A DNA stretch of 64,000 bases from Bacteroidales bacterium (GCA_030656615.1 JAUSOY010000081.1:33896-97895); one strand, 5' to 3'; counted from the stretch's first letter, positions 1 to 11,376 are shown. The notes: a model not told the origin generated them from the sequence alone. Numbers and translations are program-made.

Positions 1-1349
1 TGGCTTTCGATGGATTGATCAATGGTTGATGTCAGTAATTCCGGATTTCGCTGACTTACTGCTTGAATCCAATCAGAAACCAATCCCCAGTCTCCACCGC
101 CATGTCCTGATTTACCGTATTTATTTGTATTTATCTCACAGGCTTCCATCGTTTTGGATTCTCCGGTTCGAAAATCGTACATCGTAAACTTCTTCATATC
201 GCCCTCGATAAATCCCATACTTCCCATTATACGGGTACGACGTCCTCCCCATGGCGTAAAAGCTTCCATGCTGAAACTGGCAGTAATCGAATCATCAAAT
301 TGAATATTCGTGATATAGTGATCGCATTGGTCGTTATCCATATCATAAACACACCGCCCGAAGTTGGTTGTTTCAAGATATTTACGGATAGCCTGTGGCC
401 TTTCTTCCGGATTATCCGGGAGGTCAAATACGTAATTCCATCCACTTTTAGGATGATAAATTTTTAGTGCCGAATACGGGCAAACAGCTTCCTGTTTACA
501 TCCATCCATACAACGAGCCGTCCATCCATCCGGTGCATTCTGTCGTTTAAACCACTTCAGATCGCCAAAAGCCTGAATCTTTCTTGAAGGTTTATCAATC
601 ATCCAACGAAGAATATCCAGGTCATGACACGATTTAGCCAGGATTATTGGAGTACACTCTTTGGAGTTATGCCAGTTACCCCTCACATAGGAATGGCTCA
701 TATGAATATGTTCGATCGGCTCCATATGTTGCATACTAATCACCTCGCCAATGACGCCTTCCTGAATCATTTCACGAAGTTTGATAAAGTATGGTGCATA
801 TCGTAAAACATGACATACCGCTACAATACGGCCTGTCTTTTTTGTTAGCTCCAATATATCACGACACTCTTGTTCCGATGGAGAAATAGGCTTTTCGAGC
901 AATACATCATAGCCCAGACGAAGCGCTTCCATGCATGGTCCGTAATGCAGTGCATCGGGTGTAGTAATAATTATGGCATCGGCAAATTTGGGTCTGGCAA
1001 AAACATGCTCCCAGGTTATAAACTGATTATCTTCCGGTATGTTATGTTTAGTAGAGTAACGCTGAAGCCGTATCGGAATGGGCTCGGCCACGCCAACAAT
1101 CCTCATCTGATCAGGATATTCAATTGCAAAATTCCCATATACATTACCCCTTGCCCCTGCCCCACATGTGATGGCTGTAAGTGGTTTTTCAAGTGGTAGA
1201 TGTTTGCTGTTTTCGGGAAGAATAATAGGATGTCCTATTTCATCGGTGGCCCAGGAGGAAAACGGAAAAAAGGAACCGCCGAGCACCACGCCCATCATTT
1301 TCAAAGCATCGCGACGGGTGAGTGAAGAAAATGGTTTATGCTGTTTCAT
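1..1349 (-). CDS. Gfo/Idh/MocA family oxidoreductase, Tat-signal-bearing (3' end truncated by window edge)
   Basis: My minus-strand translation from ATG at 1349: MKQHKPFSSLTRRDALKMMGVVLGG... (twin-arginine signal), then ITCGAGARGNVYGNFA and EKPISPSEQECRDIL typical of Gfo/Idh/MocA proteins. Open at window start, so missing from the ORF track. Confidence 0.85.
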   Translation of the reverse strand, partial: MKQHKPFSSLTRRDALKMMGVVLGGSFFPFSSWATDEIGHPIILPENSKHLPLEKPLTAITCGAGARGNVYGNFAIEYPDQMRIVGVAEPIPIRLQRYSTKHNIPEDNQFITWEHVFARPKFADAIIITTPDALHYGPCMEALRLGYDVLLEKPISPSEQECRDILELTKKTGRIVAVCHVLRYAPYFIKLREMIQEGVIGEVISMQHMEPIEHIHMSHSYVRGNWHNSKECTPIILAKSCHDLDILRWMIDKPSRKIQAFGDLKWFKRQNAPDGWTARCMDGCKQEAVCPYSALKIYHPKSGWNYVFDLPDNPEERPQAIRKYLETTNFGRCVYDMDNDQCDHYITNIQFDDSITASFSMEAFTPWGGRRTRIMGSMGFIEGDMKKFTMYDFRTGESKTMEACEINTNKYGKSGHGGGDWGLVSDWIQAVSQRNPELLTSTIDQSIES

Positions 1350-1670
1350 GTTATGTAGTATTGAAGTACCAAATATATCAAAAATATTCTATTTCCCCAG
1401 AAAGCCAGGTCTAATTTTTAATACTCATTCACTATGCTTGTCCGATTTTATTGATAATTAAGCATTCTCTATCATTTAAACGAATTTCAAAATAGTTTCA
1501 AAAAAACTTTCCATTGTCCAAATCCCGATTAATTGCCCCATAACACAAGTTTTCGAAGGGAATCCGTATTTTTACTCAAACATATTCCCGGCCTATACTT
1601 TATTAAAGTACGTCAGGGCGACAAATATTACTCAACAAAATTCATAAAGGAATCGCTATAGTGCCAATCA

Positions 1671-3083
1671 ATGCCTATGAAAACTTATAAGGTTTTTTAC
1701 CTATTTACCATCAGCATTTTTGCAGTACTGTTACTTCCAACCCTGGTGCAGGATGGAATGTTTTTAGATGGCGTTACCTATAGCTCCATCTCAAAAAATC
1801 TATCAAATGGAATCGGAAGTTTTTGGAAGCCTCATTATACCCGAATTTTGTATCCCGAATTTTACGAGCACCCACCTTTAGTCTTTGGAATTCAATCCTT
1901 GTTTTTCAGTGTTTTGGGAGATGGAATTTATACCGAGAGAATTTTCACATTACTCACCGCCATTTTGACCGCTGTAGGAATTATTTTGAACTGGCATTTA
2001 TTTACCGAAAGCAAGGATATAAAACGATTTGCATGGATTCCTGTACTCTTATGGATTAGCATACCGCTGGTTTTCTGGTCGTACCAGAACAATTTGCTCG
2101 AAAATACCTTGGGGGTTTTTACCATTTTTTCAATCTATTTCATATCCAAAGCCTTATTTCAACAAAGGATACTCTACTTAATACCAGGAAGTATCCTGGT
2201 TGTTTTAGCATTTTTCTCAAAAGGATTCGTCGGACTATTTCCCATAGTGGCCGTCCCAATCTATTATCTGGCATTAGAACAAAAAAGTAAAATAACCGGA
2301 ATTATATACGGCTTTGTAAGTTTGATTCTACCGATTTCACTGATATATCTAATCTTCCTTCTTTCCCCGGAAGCCAAAGTAAATTTCGGTCATTATATAC
2401 ATCAGCAACTCATACCTGCCTTATCCAATCAAAGAGAAATCACTACAGAAAATCATTTGTGGATTCTATCAAAACTAATTATTGAGCTATCCTTGCCAAT
2501 AATCATTGTTATTGCCCTATTTATCAGACAGATAAAAATAAAACTTTCCATTGATAAAACTTATAATCGAATCGGAATTTACTTCATACTGTTAGGAATC
2601 TCCGCCTCATTTCCCCTTATAATTTCTCTTAAACAACGGGCATTTTATCTGATTCCTTCCATCCCGTTTTTTATCCTCGGTATAAGTTTTCTGATTCTTC
2701 CATTCCTGAAATTTCTCGAAACCCTTTCAAAACCAATTGTATTGTGGATTAATCGATTAGCGGTAGTTATTTTGCTTTTTACCTCAATTTATTCAATATT
2801 CAATATTGGAAAGTATTCGAGGGATGAAGCCAAACTCAGGGATATTTATACACTATCAAAACATATACCGAATCAAACAATTATACAAACCACTCCGAAA
2901 ATTTGGAACGATTGGGCGTTTGTTGCGTACATGAGCCGGATAGGTGATTTAAGTCTTGATACCGACAACGAACACACCTATTATCTGTGCCTAAAAAATG
3001 ATAAAGTGTTTAATGGTATTGATGAAAAATATACAAAACTGGAATTAGATTTAAAGCTTTATGTTTTGTTAAAACAAAAATAA
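1671..3083 (+). CDS. ArnT/PMT-like membrane glycosyltransferase (GT39/GT83-like)
   Basis: 470 aa, many TM helices, early acidic motif QDGMFLDGVTYSSISKNL and HPPLVFGIQSLFF typical of dolichyl-phosphate-mannose-like transferases. Confidence 0.7.
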   Translation: MPMKTYKVFYLFTISIFAVLLLPTLVQDGMFLDGVTYSSISKNLSNGIGSFWKPHYTRILYPEFYEHPPLVFGIQSLFFSVLGDGIYTERIFTLLTAILTAVGIILNWHLFTESKDIKRFAWIPVLLWISIPLVFWSYQNNLLENTLGVFTIFSIYFISKALFQQRILYLIPGSILVVLAFFSKGFVGLFPIVAVPIYYLALEQKSKITGIIYGFVSLILPISLIYLIFLLSPEAKVNFGHYIHQQLIPALSNQREITTENHLWILSKLIIELSLPIIIVIALFIRQIKIKLSIDKTYNRIGIYFILLGISASFPLIISLKQRAFYLIPSIPFFILGISFLILPFLKFLETLSKPIVLWINRLAVVILLFTSIYSIFNIGKYSRDEAKLRDIYTLSKHIPNQTIIQTTPKIWNDWAFVAYMSRIGDLSLDTDNEHTYYLCLKNDKVFNGIDEKYTKLELDLKLYVLLKQK

Positions 3084-3397
3084 TCACGAATATTCCTTAA
3101 AGGCTAATTTTCTGATATTTAGAAAAGCACTCACATTCCAAGTTGTGTTTCGAATTGCATAAACGAAAATATTACGATTGAAAGTAGCCGTTTTTCATCA
3201 CGTTTAGTGAATTTTTAAAAATCAAATGTATATTTGTATAATAGGTAAAGTTTTTAACTTTACAGCTAATACAACAATAAAGAGGAAGAGAAATAACAAA
3301 GGTCTGGAGAGAAATTTCCTGACTAAGCAAGATAATATACAAACTGGTAAAGCATATATTATAAATTATAATTCTTTAATTTTTAACCGTTTCATTA

Positions 3398-6300
3398 TTG
3401 ATTTCAGCACTTAATCTGAGTAAAATGAAAAATAAAAAGTACTTTTTAGGCGCTCTGGGTCTGGTTATTATCCTGGTAGCAGCATATTTTGTTTTCGGAA
3501 AGAAACAAGAAAGAATCCCATTCAATCCGGCATTTGCGAGCTATATTTCGGCGTATACGTCGGGTAATATTTCAAAGGAAAGCATTATCTGTATCCGACT
3601 GGCCAATGAGCTTTCAGATGAGGAAATGAAAAAGTTAGGCGATACCCCTTTATTCAGGTTTTCGCCTTCCATCAAGGGCAGAACAATATGGAGAGATGGA
3701 TATACGATTGAATTTTTGCCTGACAAATCCCTGAAATCGGGAGAATCATATTATGGGGAATTCCTGCTTCACAAAATTATGCCAACGCCCAAAGACTTGA
3801 AGGTATTTCCCTTCGACTTTCAGATTATTCAGCAATCGTTTGATGTAAGCATTGAAGGAATGAAAGCTTTTGATAAAAAAACACTCGAATGGCAAAGGCT
3901 TTATGGCGTAATTCAAACGGCAGACGTAGAAAACCCGGAGGATATTCATAAAATCATTCATGCTAAACAAAATAAAAAATCACTCCCCATTCATTGGGAA
4001 TTCGATGGTAACAGGAAAAACTTTCGATTCACTGTCGACAGCATCGTACGAGCGGAGCAAGCATCTACGGTTGTACTGGAATGGAATGGAAAAGCCATTA
4101 ATGTCGATTTAATTGGCAATAAAGAAATAAACGTTCCGGCACTCGGCGATTTTATTCTCACCGACAATAAAGTATTTTATGAACCCGATCAATATCTGCT
4201 TTTGCAATTTTCGGATCCCTTACTCGAAAATCAAAATCTGGATGGTCTTATCCGCATCGGTCAAATATCAAATCTACAGTTTACTATTATTGATAACGAA
4301 ATCAGAGTATATGCTCCCCAGCGTCTTATTGGTACTCAGGACGTATTTATCGATGCGGGTATACAAAATATTTTACGGTATAAACTTAAGGAAGCCATTC
4401 AGTTTACGGCAACTTTTGAAGAAATTATGCCCGCAGTGCGGCTTATAAATACGGGGGTCATTCTACCCAATACGGGTAATCTGGCTTTTCCCTTCGAAGC
4501 TGCCAATTTAAAGGCTGTTGATGTCAAGGTGATAAAAATCTTCGAAAACAATATCAAACAATTCTTACAGGTAAATTCACTCAATGGATCCGATGAACTC
4601 AGGCGGGTAGGTTCTGTGGTTGCAAAAAAAACAATAAATCTGGATGGAGATAAGCTGCTGGATTTACACAAATGGAATCAATTTTCGTTGGATTTAAACG
4701 ACTTAATAAAAAATGAACCCGGAGCTATTTATCAGATTTCCATAGGATTCAAACAAGAATATTCCTTATACAATTGTATAAGTACAACAGGTACAACCTC
4801 AAATAGCGATGAAGATTCAGATGAGGACAGTTATTACGAAGAAGAAGGATATTATAGCGATGACTATAATAACTACTATTACCCAAGGGGTTACCGCTGG
4901 AATCAGAAAGATAATCCTTGTCATGTATCATATTATACCGGAGATCGGTGGATAAAACAAAACGTTCTGGCATCTAACCTTGGCCTGATCGCTAAAAAAG
5001 GAAGTGGTGATAAAATGCTCTTTGTTGTAAATGACTTAAAAACAACAAAACCCATTGGTAATGCTACTTTAGAAATTTACAATTATCAAAACCAATTGAT
5101 AGCCAAAGGCAATACAAATAGTGATGGGCTGGCAGAAATCAGCATTAAACAAATTCCGTATCTCTTAATCGCTTCCGATGGAGCACAAAAAGCCTATTTA
5201 CGGCTGGATGATGGCTCATCATTGTCGTTAAGTAAATTCGATATTTCCGGTGATATCATTCAGGAAGGCATCAAGGGATTTATTTATGCCGAACGCAGTG
5301 TATGGCGTCCGGGAGATACGCTTCATCTGATGTTTATGCTTGAAGATAAGCTAAAATCCATACCGGCCCAACACCCTGTATCACTGGAATTATACAATCC
5401 AATGGGTCAATTGGTAAAAAAGATGATCCGTACCGAATCAATCCAAGGCATCTACAATTTCCGAACGTACACCTCCTCCGAAGCCCCAACCGGCACATGG
5501 AATGTGAAAATAAAAATTGGAGGTGCCTTCTTCCAGAAGAGTATCCGTATTGAAACCATCATGCCCAATCGCCTAAAAATTAATCTTGATTTTGGTGAAG
5601 GGCTGTATAAAGACAAAAATGTAAATGGAACGCTGCAGGTTCTTTGGTTGCACGGTGCAGCAGCTAAAAACCTGAATGCCAAAATAGAAGCCACGCTAAC
5701 CAAAACAAAAACGAGCTTCAAAAAATATCCCGATTATTCCTTCGACGATCCCACACGAGCATTTGAAGGAGAAACCAAGACGATATTTGATAACGCCATC
5801 GATGAAAACGGCAAGGCCAAAATTACTGCCGAATTCAATACTGAAAATGCTCCTGGAATGTTGAATGCCATTTTTGTTACACGCATTTTTGAACCCGGTG
5901 GAAGTTTCAGCATCGATAAAATGAATGTGCCGTATTATCCGTATAATTCATTTATCGGTATAAATATTCCATCCGTCGAAAAATCGCGCCAAACTCTTGT
6001 AACCGATAAAAATTATCCGGTAGATATCATTTCTGTTGATCAACAAGGAAGACTTTTACCGGGCACTAAAACCGTGGAAGTACAATTGTATAAAATTGAA
6101 TGGCGTTGGTGGTGGGATCGTTCCGACGAAGACCTGACAAATTACAACACCTCGGCTTACCACAAGCCCATCAAACGCGAATTACTAACCCTAAACAATG
6201 GAGAGGGAAAATACAATCTTAAGATTAATTATCCGGAATGGGGCAGATATTTACTTCGTGTTTGTGACAATCAGGGTGGTCATGCCAGTGCAAAGTCTTT

Positions 6301-8962
6301 CTATGTAGATTGGGGCAGCGAATATGCACACATGTCTAAAGACCAGCCGGGAGGTGCTACTATGCTCAGTTTTACCTCCGACAAAAGCAATTATAATGTT
6401 GGCGAAAATGTAGTCCTTACCATTCCCACAGGAAACGAAGGACGAGCATTTATTAGCATAGAATCCGGATCAAGAATAATACAAACGCATTGGGTAAATG
6501 TGACCACAGGACAGACAAAATTTGAATTTAAAGCCACACAGGAAATGACTCCCAATGTGTATGTAAATGTAAGTCTCCTCCAGCCACATGCACAAACGCT
6601 GAACGATCTTCCCATACGGATGTATGGAATTATACCCCTTATGATAGAAGACCCGGCAACAAAGCTGCAGCCAATAATTACGATGAACGAAGTCCTGAGG
6701 CCCGAAGAAAAAACGAGTATCTCTGTTTCTGAGAAAAATGGTAAAGAAATGAGCTATACCATTGCCATTGTTGATGAAGGCCTGCTTGATTTAACACGTT
6801 TTAAAACACCGGATCCATGGAATAATTTTTATGCCCGTGAAGCACTTGGTGTTAAAACTTGGGATTTATATGATAATGTTATTGGCGCCTGGGCAGCACA
6901 ACTGGCACGAATGTTCAGCATTGGTGGCGATGATTATAAACGACCCAAAGACGATAAAAAAGCAAAACGTTTTAAACCGGTTGTAATTTCACTCGGGCCA
7001 TTTCATTTAGAAAAAGGACAAAAGAAAACACACAAATTTACTATTCCACAATATATTGGTTCCATACGGGCCATGGTGGTAGCCGGATATGAGGGAACAT
7101 ATGGTTCTGCCGAAAAAACTGTTCCCGTTCGTAAACCATTAATGTTGCTGGCAACTTTGCCCAGGGTGATTGGTCCGGGTGAAACTGTTAGTTTGCCTGT
7201 AAACATTTTCGCCATGGAAAAAAACATGCGTAATGTTACAGTTGAAGTTCAAGCGAATCCACTATTCAGCATTATTGGCGATAATAGCACTCAGGTTCAA
7301 TTTACAGAAGTGGGTGACAAGATGGTCAATTTCGAATTGAAAGCCAAATCATCACCCGGAATAGGAAAAGTTAAGATTGTTGCCAGAAGTGGGTCAGAAA
7401 AGGCCGAATATGAGGTAGAAATCGATGTTCGGAATCCAAATCCATACATCACCAACGTCATTGATACCATCATTGAAGCCGGACAGACTGTTTCATTGGG
7501 ATACATACCTGTTGGAATGACTGGTACAAATAAAGGCTTATTGGAAGTATCGTCATTTCCACCCATCAACCTTGGAAAACGAATCGATTATCTTGTTCAA
7601 TATCCATACGGATGTGTAGAACAAACGACATCTTCCGTGTTTCCGCAGCTCTTCCTATCGCAATTTATGGAACTTTCCACGGCTAGAAAATCAGAAACTG
7701 AGTATAATGTTAAGGCAGGCATATTGCGGCTTTCCACATTCCAAATACCCGATGGTGGCCTGGCATATTGGCCGGGTTCAAATCAATCCGATGAATGGTC
7801 GACCACTTACGCCGGGCATTTCATGATTGAAGCTCAAATGCTGGGTTATAATCTTCCTCCAGCCTTTATGGATCAATGGAAGAGATTTCAGAAAAAACAA
7901 GCTACCAATTGGAGTTTAAGTCCTTACGAACGATCAACCTTAGTACAGGCTTACCGTTTGTATACCCTTGCTCTTGCAAAAGCGCCTGAATTGGGAGCAA
8001 TGAATCGGCTAAAAGAGCAAACCGGACTTTCGGTTGAGTCGAGCTGGTGCCTGGCAGCAGCGTATCAATTGGCGGGTCAGCCCGAAGTAGCCAAAGCAAT
8101 TACTGCTAAAATTACTACAACGGTTAAAAAGTACACCGAATTAGGCACTTCCTACGGCTCAGACCTCCGCGACAAAGCAATGATATTGGATGCCTTGTCA
8201 TTAATGGGTGAGAAGAGTAAAGCAGCTCCTCTTATGAAAGAAATATCCGGACAACTGAGTAGTCCTGAATGGTTGAGTACTCAAACGACTGCATATTGCC
8301 TTGTAGCTCTTGCAAAATTCATCCATAAAAACAGTATTTCTGATAAGTTGAGTTTCACCAGTAAAATCAATAATGAGTCACTAAAAATAAACACATCCTC
8401 CCCTTTTTCACAAACCAATTTCACCATTAAAAACACGAATAAGGGACACATAGAAATTAAAAATACGGGTAAGGGGATGATATTTGCACGAATCCTCCTG
8501 ACCGGTCAGCCTGAAACGGGACAAAGTCAGGGCAGCGCCGAAAATAATTTAAAAATTGATGTCGTGTACCGATCAATGGACGGCAAAGAAATCAATGTAG
8601 AAAAACTACAGCAAGGCAGCGATTTTATGGCCGAAGTAACGGTTTTCAATCCGGGTATCCGTGGAAATTATGAACAAATGGCATTATCCCAGATTTTCCC
8701 TTCGGGATGGGAAATCCATAATTCCCGGTTATTTGGAAATGAAAATGGAATAAAATCATCTCCGGCAACCTATCAGGATATTCGAGATGACCGCGTTTAT
8801 ACGTATTTCAACATCAATAAAAACCAAAAACTTATGTATTATGTTCTGCTGAATGCAAGCTATACAGGACGGTTTTTCATGCCATCCACCCAATGCGAAG
8901 CCATGTACGATGCAAGCATTAATGCCCGGGTACCCGGGAAATGGGTAGAAGTGGTAAAATGA
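3398..8962 (+). CDS. Bacterial alpha-2-macroglobulin family protein (YfhM-like) with thioester motif
   Basis: 1854 aa; likely start at 3425 (MKNKKYFLGALGLVIILVAAYFVFG). Macroglobulin domains, YAERSVWRPGDTLHLMF, thioester motif GCVEQ, alpha-alpha barrel C-terminal part; adjacent to pbpC. Confidence 0.9.
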   Translation: MISALNLSKMKNKKYFLGALGLVIILVAAYFVFGKKQERIPFNPAFASYISAYTSGNISKESIICIRLANELSDEEMKKLGDTPLFRFSPSIKGRTIWRDGYTIEFLPDKSLKSGESYYGEFLLHKIMPTPKDLKVFPFDFQIIQQSFDVSIEGMKAFDKKTLEWQRLYGVIQTADVENPEDIHKIIHAKQNKKSLPIHWEFDGNRKNFRFTVDSIVRAEQASTVVLEWNGKAINVDLIGNKEINVPALGDFILTDNKVFYEPDQYLLLQFSDPLLENQNLDGLIRIGQISNLQFTIIDNEIRVYAPQRLIGTQDVFIDAGIQNILRYKLKEAIQFTATFEEIMPAVRLINTGVILPNTGNLAFPFEAANLKAVDVKVIKIFENNIKQFLQVNSLNGSDELRRVGSVVAKKTINLDGDKLLDLHKWNQFSLDLNDLIKNEPGAIYQISIGFKQEYSLYNCISTTGTTSNSDEDSDEDSYYEEEGYYSDDYNNYYYPRGYRWNQKDNPCHVSYYTGDRWIKQNVLASNLGLIAKKGSGDKMLFVVNDLKTTKPIGNATLEIYNYQNQLIAKGNTNSDGLAEISIKQIPYLLIASDGAQKAYLRLDDGSSLSLSKFDISGDIIQEGIKGFIYAERSVWRPGDTLHLMFMLEDKLKSIPAQHPVSLELYNPMGQLVKKMIRTESIQGIYNFRTYTSSEAPTGTWNVKIKIGGAFFQKSIRIETIMPNRLKINLDFGEGLYKDKNVNGTLQVLWLHGAAAKNLNAKIEATLTKTKTSFKKYPDYSFDDPTRAFEGETKTIFDNAIDENGKAKITAEFNTENAPGMLNAIFVTRIFEPGGSFSIDKMNVPYYPYNSFIGINIPSVEKSRQTLVTDKNYPVDIISVDQQGRLLPGTKTVEVQLYKIEWRWWWDRSDEDLTNYNTSAYHKPIKRELLTLNNGEGKYNLKINYPEWGRYLLRVCDNQGGHASAKSFYVDWGSEYAHMSKDQPGGATMLSFTSDKSNYNVGENVVLTIPTGNEGRAFISIESGSRIIQTHWVNVTTGQTKFEFKATQEMTPNVYVNVSLLQPHAQTLNDLPIRMYGIIPLMIEDPATKLQPIITMNEVLRPEEKTSISVSEKNGKEMSYTIAIVDEGLLDLTRFKTPDPWNNFYAREALGVKTWDLYDNVIGAWAAQLARMFSIGGDDYKRPKDDKKAKRFKPVVISLGPFHLEKGQKKTHKFTIPQYIGSIRAMVVAGYEGTYGSAEKTVPVRKPLMLLATLPRVIGPGETVSLPVNIFAMEKNMRNVTVEVQANPLFSIIGDNSTQVQFTEVGDKMVNFELKAKSSPGIGKVKIVARSGSEKAEYEVEIDVRNPNPYITNVIDTIIEAGQTVSLGYIPVGMTGTNKGLLEVSSFPPINLGKRIDYLVQYPYGCVEQTTSSVFPQLFLSQFMELSTARKSETEYNVKAGILRLSTFQIPDGGLAYWPGSNQSDEWSTTYAGHFMIEAQMLGYNLPPAFMDQWKRFQKKQATNWSLSPYERSTLVQAYRLYTLALAKAPELGAMNRLKEQTGLSVESSWCLAAAYQLAGQPEVAKAITAKITTTVKKYTELGTSYGSDLRDKAMILDALSLMGEKSKAAPLMKEISGQLSSPEWLSTQTTAYCLVALAKFIHKNSISDKLSFTSKINNESLKINTSSPFSQTNFTIKNTNKGHIEIKNTGKGMIFARILLTGQPETGQSQGSAENNLKIDVVYRSMDGKEINVEKLQQGSDFMAEVTVFNPGIRGNYEQMALSQIFPSGWEIHNSRLFGNENGIKSSPATYQDIRDDRVYTYFNINKNQKLMYYVLLNASYTGRFFMPSTQCEAMYDASINARVPGKWVEVVK

Positions 8963-11376
8963 AAAAAATAACTGCTTTTATCGCTAAACATAAGCGTGGT
9001 ATAATCATAGTTGTTGCTTTGCCACTGGTTTTTTTTCTGTTGATGAGGGTAATTCTTCCAAATCCTATCTTCGATACACCCGTATGTTTGGTGGCCGAAG
9101 ATAAGGATGGGGCTTTGTTAGGGGCATATATTGCCAGTGATGGTCAATGGCGTTTTCCGTGTAATCCACAAATTCCTGATAAGTATCTACAGGCTTCACT
9201 CTGCTTTGAAGACAAACGATTTTTTTCGCATTTCGGTATCGATTTTCTGGCTACCGGAAGAGCCATCGTACAAAATACCCGTGCACTAAAAAAGGTAAGT
9301 GGAGGCAGTACTATAACCATGCAGGTTGCCAGATTGGCCAGAAATAAGCCAAGAAATCTTTTCCAAAAAATCATTGAAATGGGTTTAGCCGTATATATTG
9401 AGCTTACCCATTCGAAAGATGAAATATTTGCACTTTATGCCTGGCAAGCTCCATTCGGCGCAAATGTCGTTGGTTTGGATGCTGCCGCATGGAGATATTT
9501 CGGCAGAAAACCGGAACAACTATCATGGGGCGAAGCGGCTTGTCTTGCCGTGCTCCCCAATAGCCCTTCCCTGATTCATCCTGGTAAAAATCGCCAATTG
9601 CTCAAATCAAAAAGAGATTTTTTACTGACAAAGATGCGCGATAAAGGAATCATTGACTCCATAACCTGTACAATTTCCCAGCTTGAACCTTTACCGGACA
9701 GACCCTTACCCCTACCTCAACAAGCCACACAACTTCTCAATCGTATTTATGCCAACGATTATAATCCGAAGGCACCGGAAACGGCAAAATACACAACAAC
9801 CATAGATGCTGCCTTGCAACAACAAGTTATAAATATTTTACAGAGGCATAGTGCAATATGGAGTGCCAACGGAATACATAATGGAGCAGTATTGGTCCTG
9901 GATGTTGAAACAGGTAATACCATCGCATATGTTGGTAATATTTCAACAGGAGAAAAGGGTACACACAATAATGAAGTAGATGTAATAATGGCTCCAAGAA
10001 GCCCCGGCAGCACGCTTAAGCCACTTCTTTTTTCAGCCATGTTAAGCGATGGTTTGATCCTTCCAACGAGTCTTATTCCTGATATCCCTACACAAATTGC
10101 CGGTTACGCTCCAAAAAACTTTAATTTGGATTACGATGGTGCCGTACCTGCCAGAATTGCTCTTTCTCGTTCGCTAAATGTTCCCGCCATTCGGATGTTG
10201 AGAATGTACGGTGTTGAACGCTTTCATCTGACGTTAAAACGAATGGGAATGAGTACGCTCAATAAACCGGCAAGTCATTACGGACTTTCATTAATATTGG
10301 GAGGAAGTGAAACAAGCCTGTGGGAATTATGTGGAATTTATTCGAGTATGGCCCGAATACTGAACCATTATGGTGCCCACAGCGGGCGCTACGATAAAAA
10401 CGACTGGCATATGCCGCTGTATTTAAAAAACACTGTCTCACAAAACCAAAAGGATGACATTAAAACACCATTGGACGAAAGTTTTTTCATTAATGCAGGA
10501 TCCATCTGGTCTACTTTCGAGGCAATGGACGAACTGATGCGACCGGGTGAAGAAGCTATTTGGAGGGATTTAAATATTACTAAGAAGGTTGCCTGGAAAA
10601 CCGGAACCAGTTTTGGTTTCAGAGATGCGTGGGCTATTGGATGTACACCAAAATATATTGTGGGCGTTTGGGTGGGTAACGCTGATGGTGAAGGACGCCC
10701 CGGGCTTACTGGCATTTCAGCGGCTGCCCCCGTTATGTTTGATATTTTTTCGCTGCTACCCACATTTAAATGGTTTGATATGCCATACGACGATTTGATA
10801 AAAGTTCCTGTATGCAGCCAAAGTGGACACAGGGCATTACCGATATGCGAAAATCAGGATTCACTATGGATTCCACGCTCAGGCTTAAAATCAATGCCTT
10901 GTCCGTACTATCAGATTATCCATCTGGATGCCACCGAAAAATGGCGTGTTCATAGCGATTGTGAATCTCCGTCAAATATGATTTCAAAATCGTGGTTCGT
11001 TCTGCCGCCAGCCATGGAATGGTATTATAAAACGAAAAATCAGAATTACAAAGTTCTTCCTGATTTCCGAAGAGACTGTGCTCAAATCAATACGAGTGAT
11101 CTTGCGATGGAAATTATTTACCCGAAAGAAGCGACAAAAATATATGTGCCCTTGGAAATTGATGGACTTCCAGGAAAAACAATATTTGAAGTGGCTCACC
11201 GGAACTCATCGGCCACAATTTATTGGCATATCGACGGGCAATATCTTGGATCCACCAAGAACTTCCACCAAATGGCTTTATATCCTTCCGCAGGTAAACA
11301 TGTACTCAGTCTGGTAGATGAATATGGTGGAAGAATTGAGCAGAACTTTGAAATACTAAACAGAAAACAGCCTTAA
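8959..11376 (+). CDS. pbpC: Penicillin-binding protein 1C
   Basis: Transglycosylase motifs EDKRFFSHFGID and GGSTITMQVARL, transpeptidase SPGSTLKPLLF and KTGTSFGFRDAW, C-terminal BiPBP-like domain. Likely start 8959, ATGA overlap with upstream A2M stop. Confidence 0.93.
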   Translation: MKKITAFIAKHKRGIIIVVALPLVFFLLMRVILPNPIFDTPVCLVAEDKDGALLGAYIASDGQWRFPCNPQIPDKYLQASLCFEDKRFFSHFGIDFLATGRAIVQNTRALKKVSGGSTITMQVARLARNKPRNLFQKIIEMGLAVYIELTHSKDEIFALYAWQAPFGANVVGLDAAAWRYFGRKPEQLSWGEAACLAVLPNSPSLIHPGKNRQLLKSKRDFLLTKMRDKGIIDSITCTISQLEPLPDRPLPLPQQATQLLNRIYANDYNPKAPETAKYTTTIDAALQQQVINILQRHSAIWSANGIHNGAVLVLDVETGNTIAYVGNISTGEKGTHNNEVDVIMAPRSPGSTLKPLLFSAMLSDGLILPTSLIPDIPTQIAGYAPKNFNLDYDGAVPARIALSRSLNVPAIRMLRMYGVERFHLTLKRMGMSTLNKPASHYGLSLILGGSETSLWELCGIYSSMARILNHYGAHSGRYDKNDWHMPLYLKNTVSQNQKDDIKTPLDESFFINAGSIWSTFEAMDELMRPGEEAIWRDLNITKKVAWKTGTSFGFRDAWAIGCTPKYIVGVWVGNADGEGRPGLTGISAAAPVMFDIFSLLPTFKWFDMPYDDLIKVPVCSQSGHRALPICENQDSLWIPRSGLKSMPCPYYQIIHLDATEKWRVHSDCESPSNMISKSWFVLPPAMEWYYKTKNQNYKVLPDFRRDCAQINTSDLAMEIIYPKEATKIYVPLEIDGLPGKTIFEVAHRNSSATIYWHIDGQYLGSTKNFHQMALYPSAGKHVLSLVDEYGGRIEQNFEILNRKQP

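Noticed and set aside
870-1461. Plus-strand ORFs of 109 and 97 aa
   Set aside because: Antisense to the well-supported oxidoreductase on the minus strand.
3276-3290. 15-mer aataaagaggaagag shared with the arm of the 34176-34235 palindrome
   Set aside because: A few identical 15-mers are expected by chance in a 64 kb AT-rich window; no further similarity around it.
10389-10763. 124-aa minus ORF
   Set aside because: Antisense to pbpC, whose transpeptidase motifs are intact.
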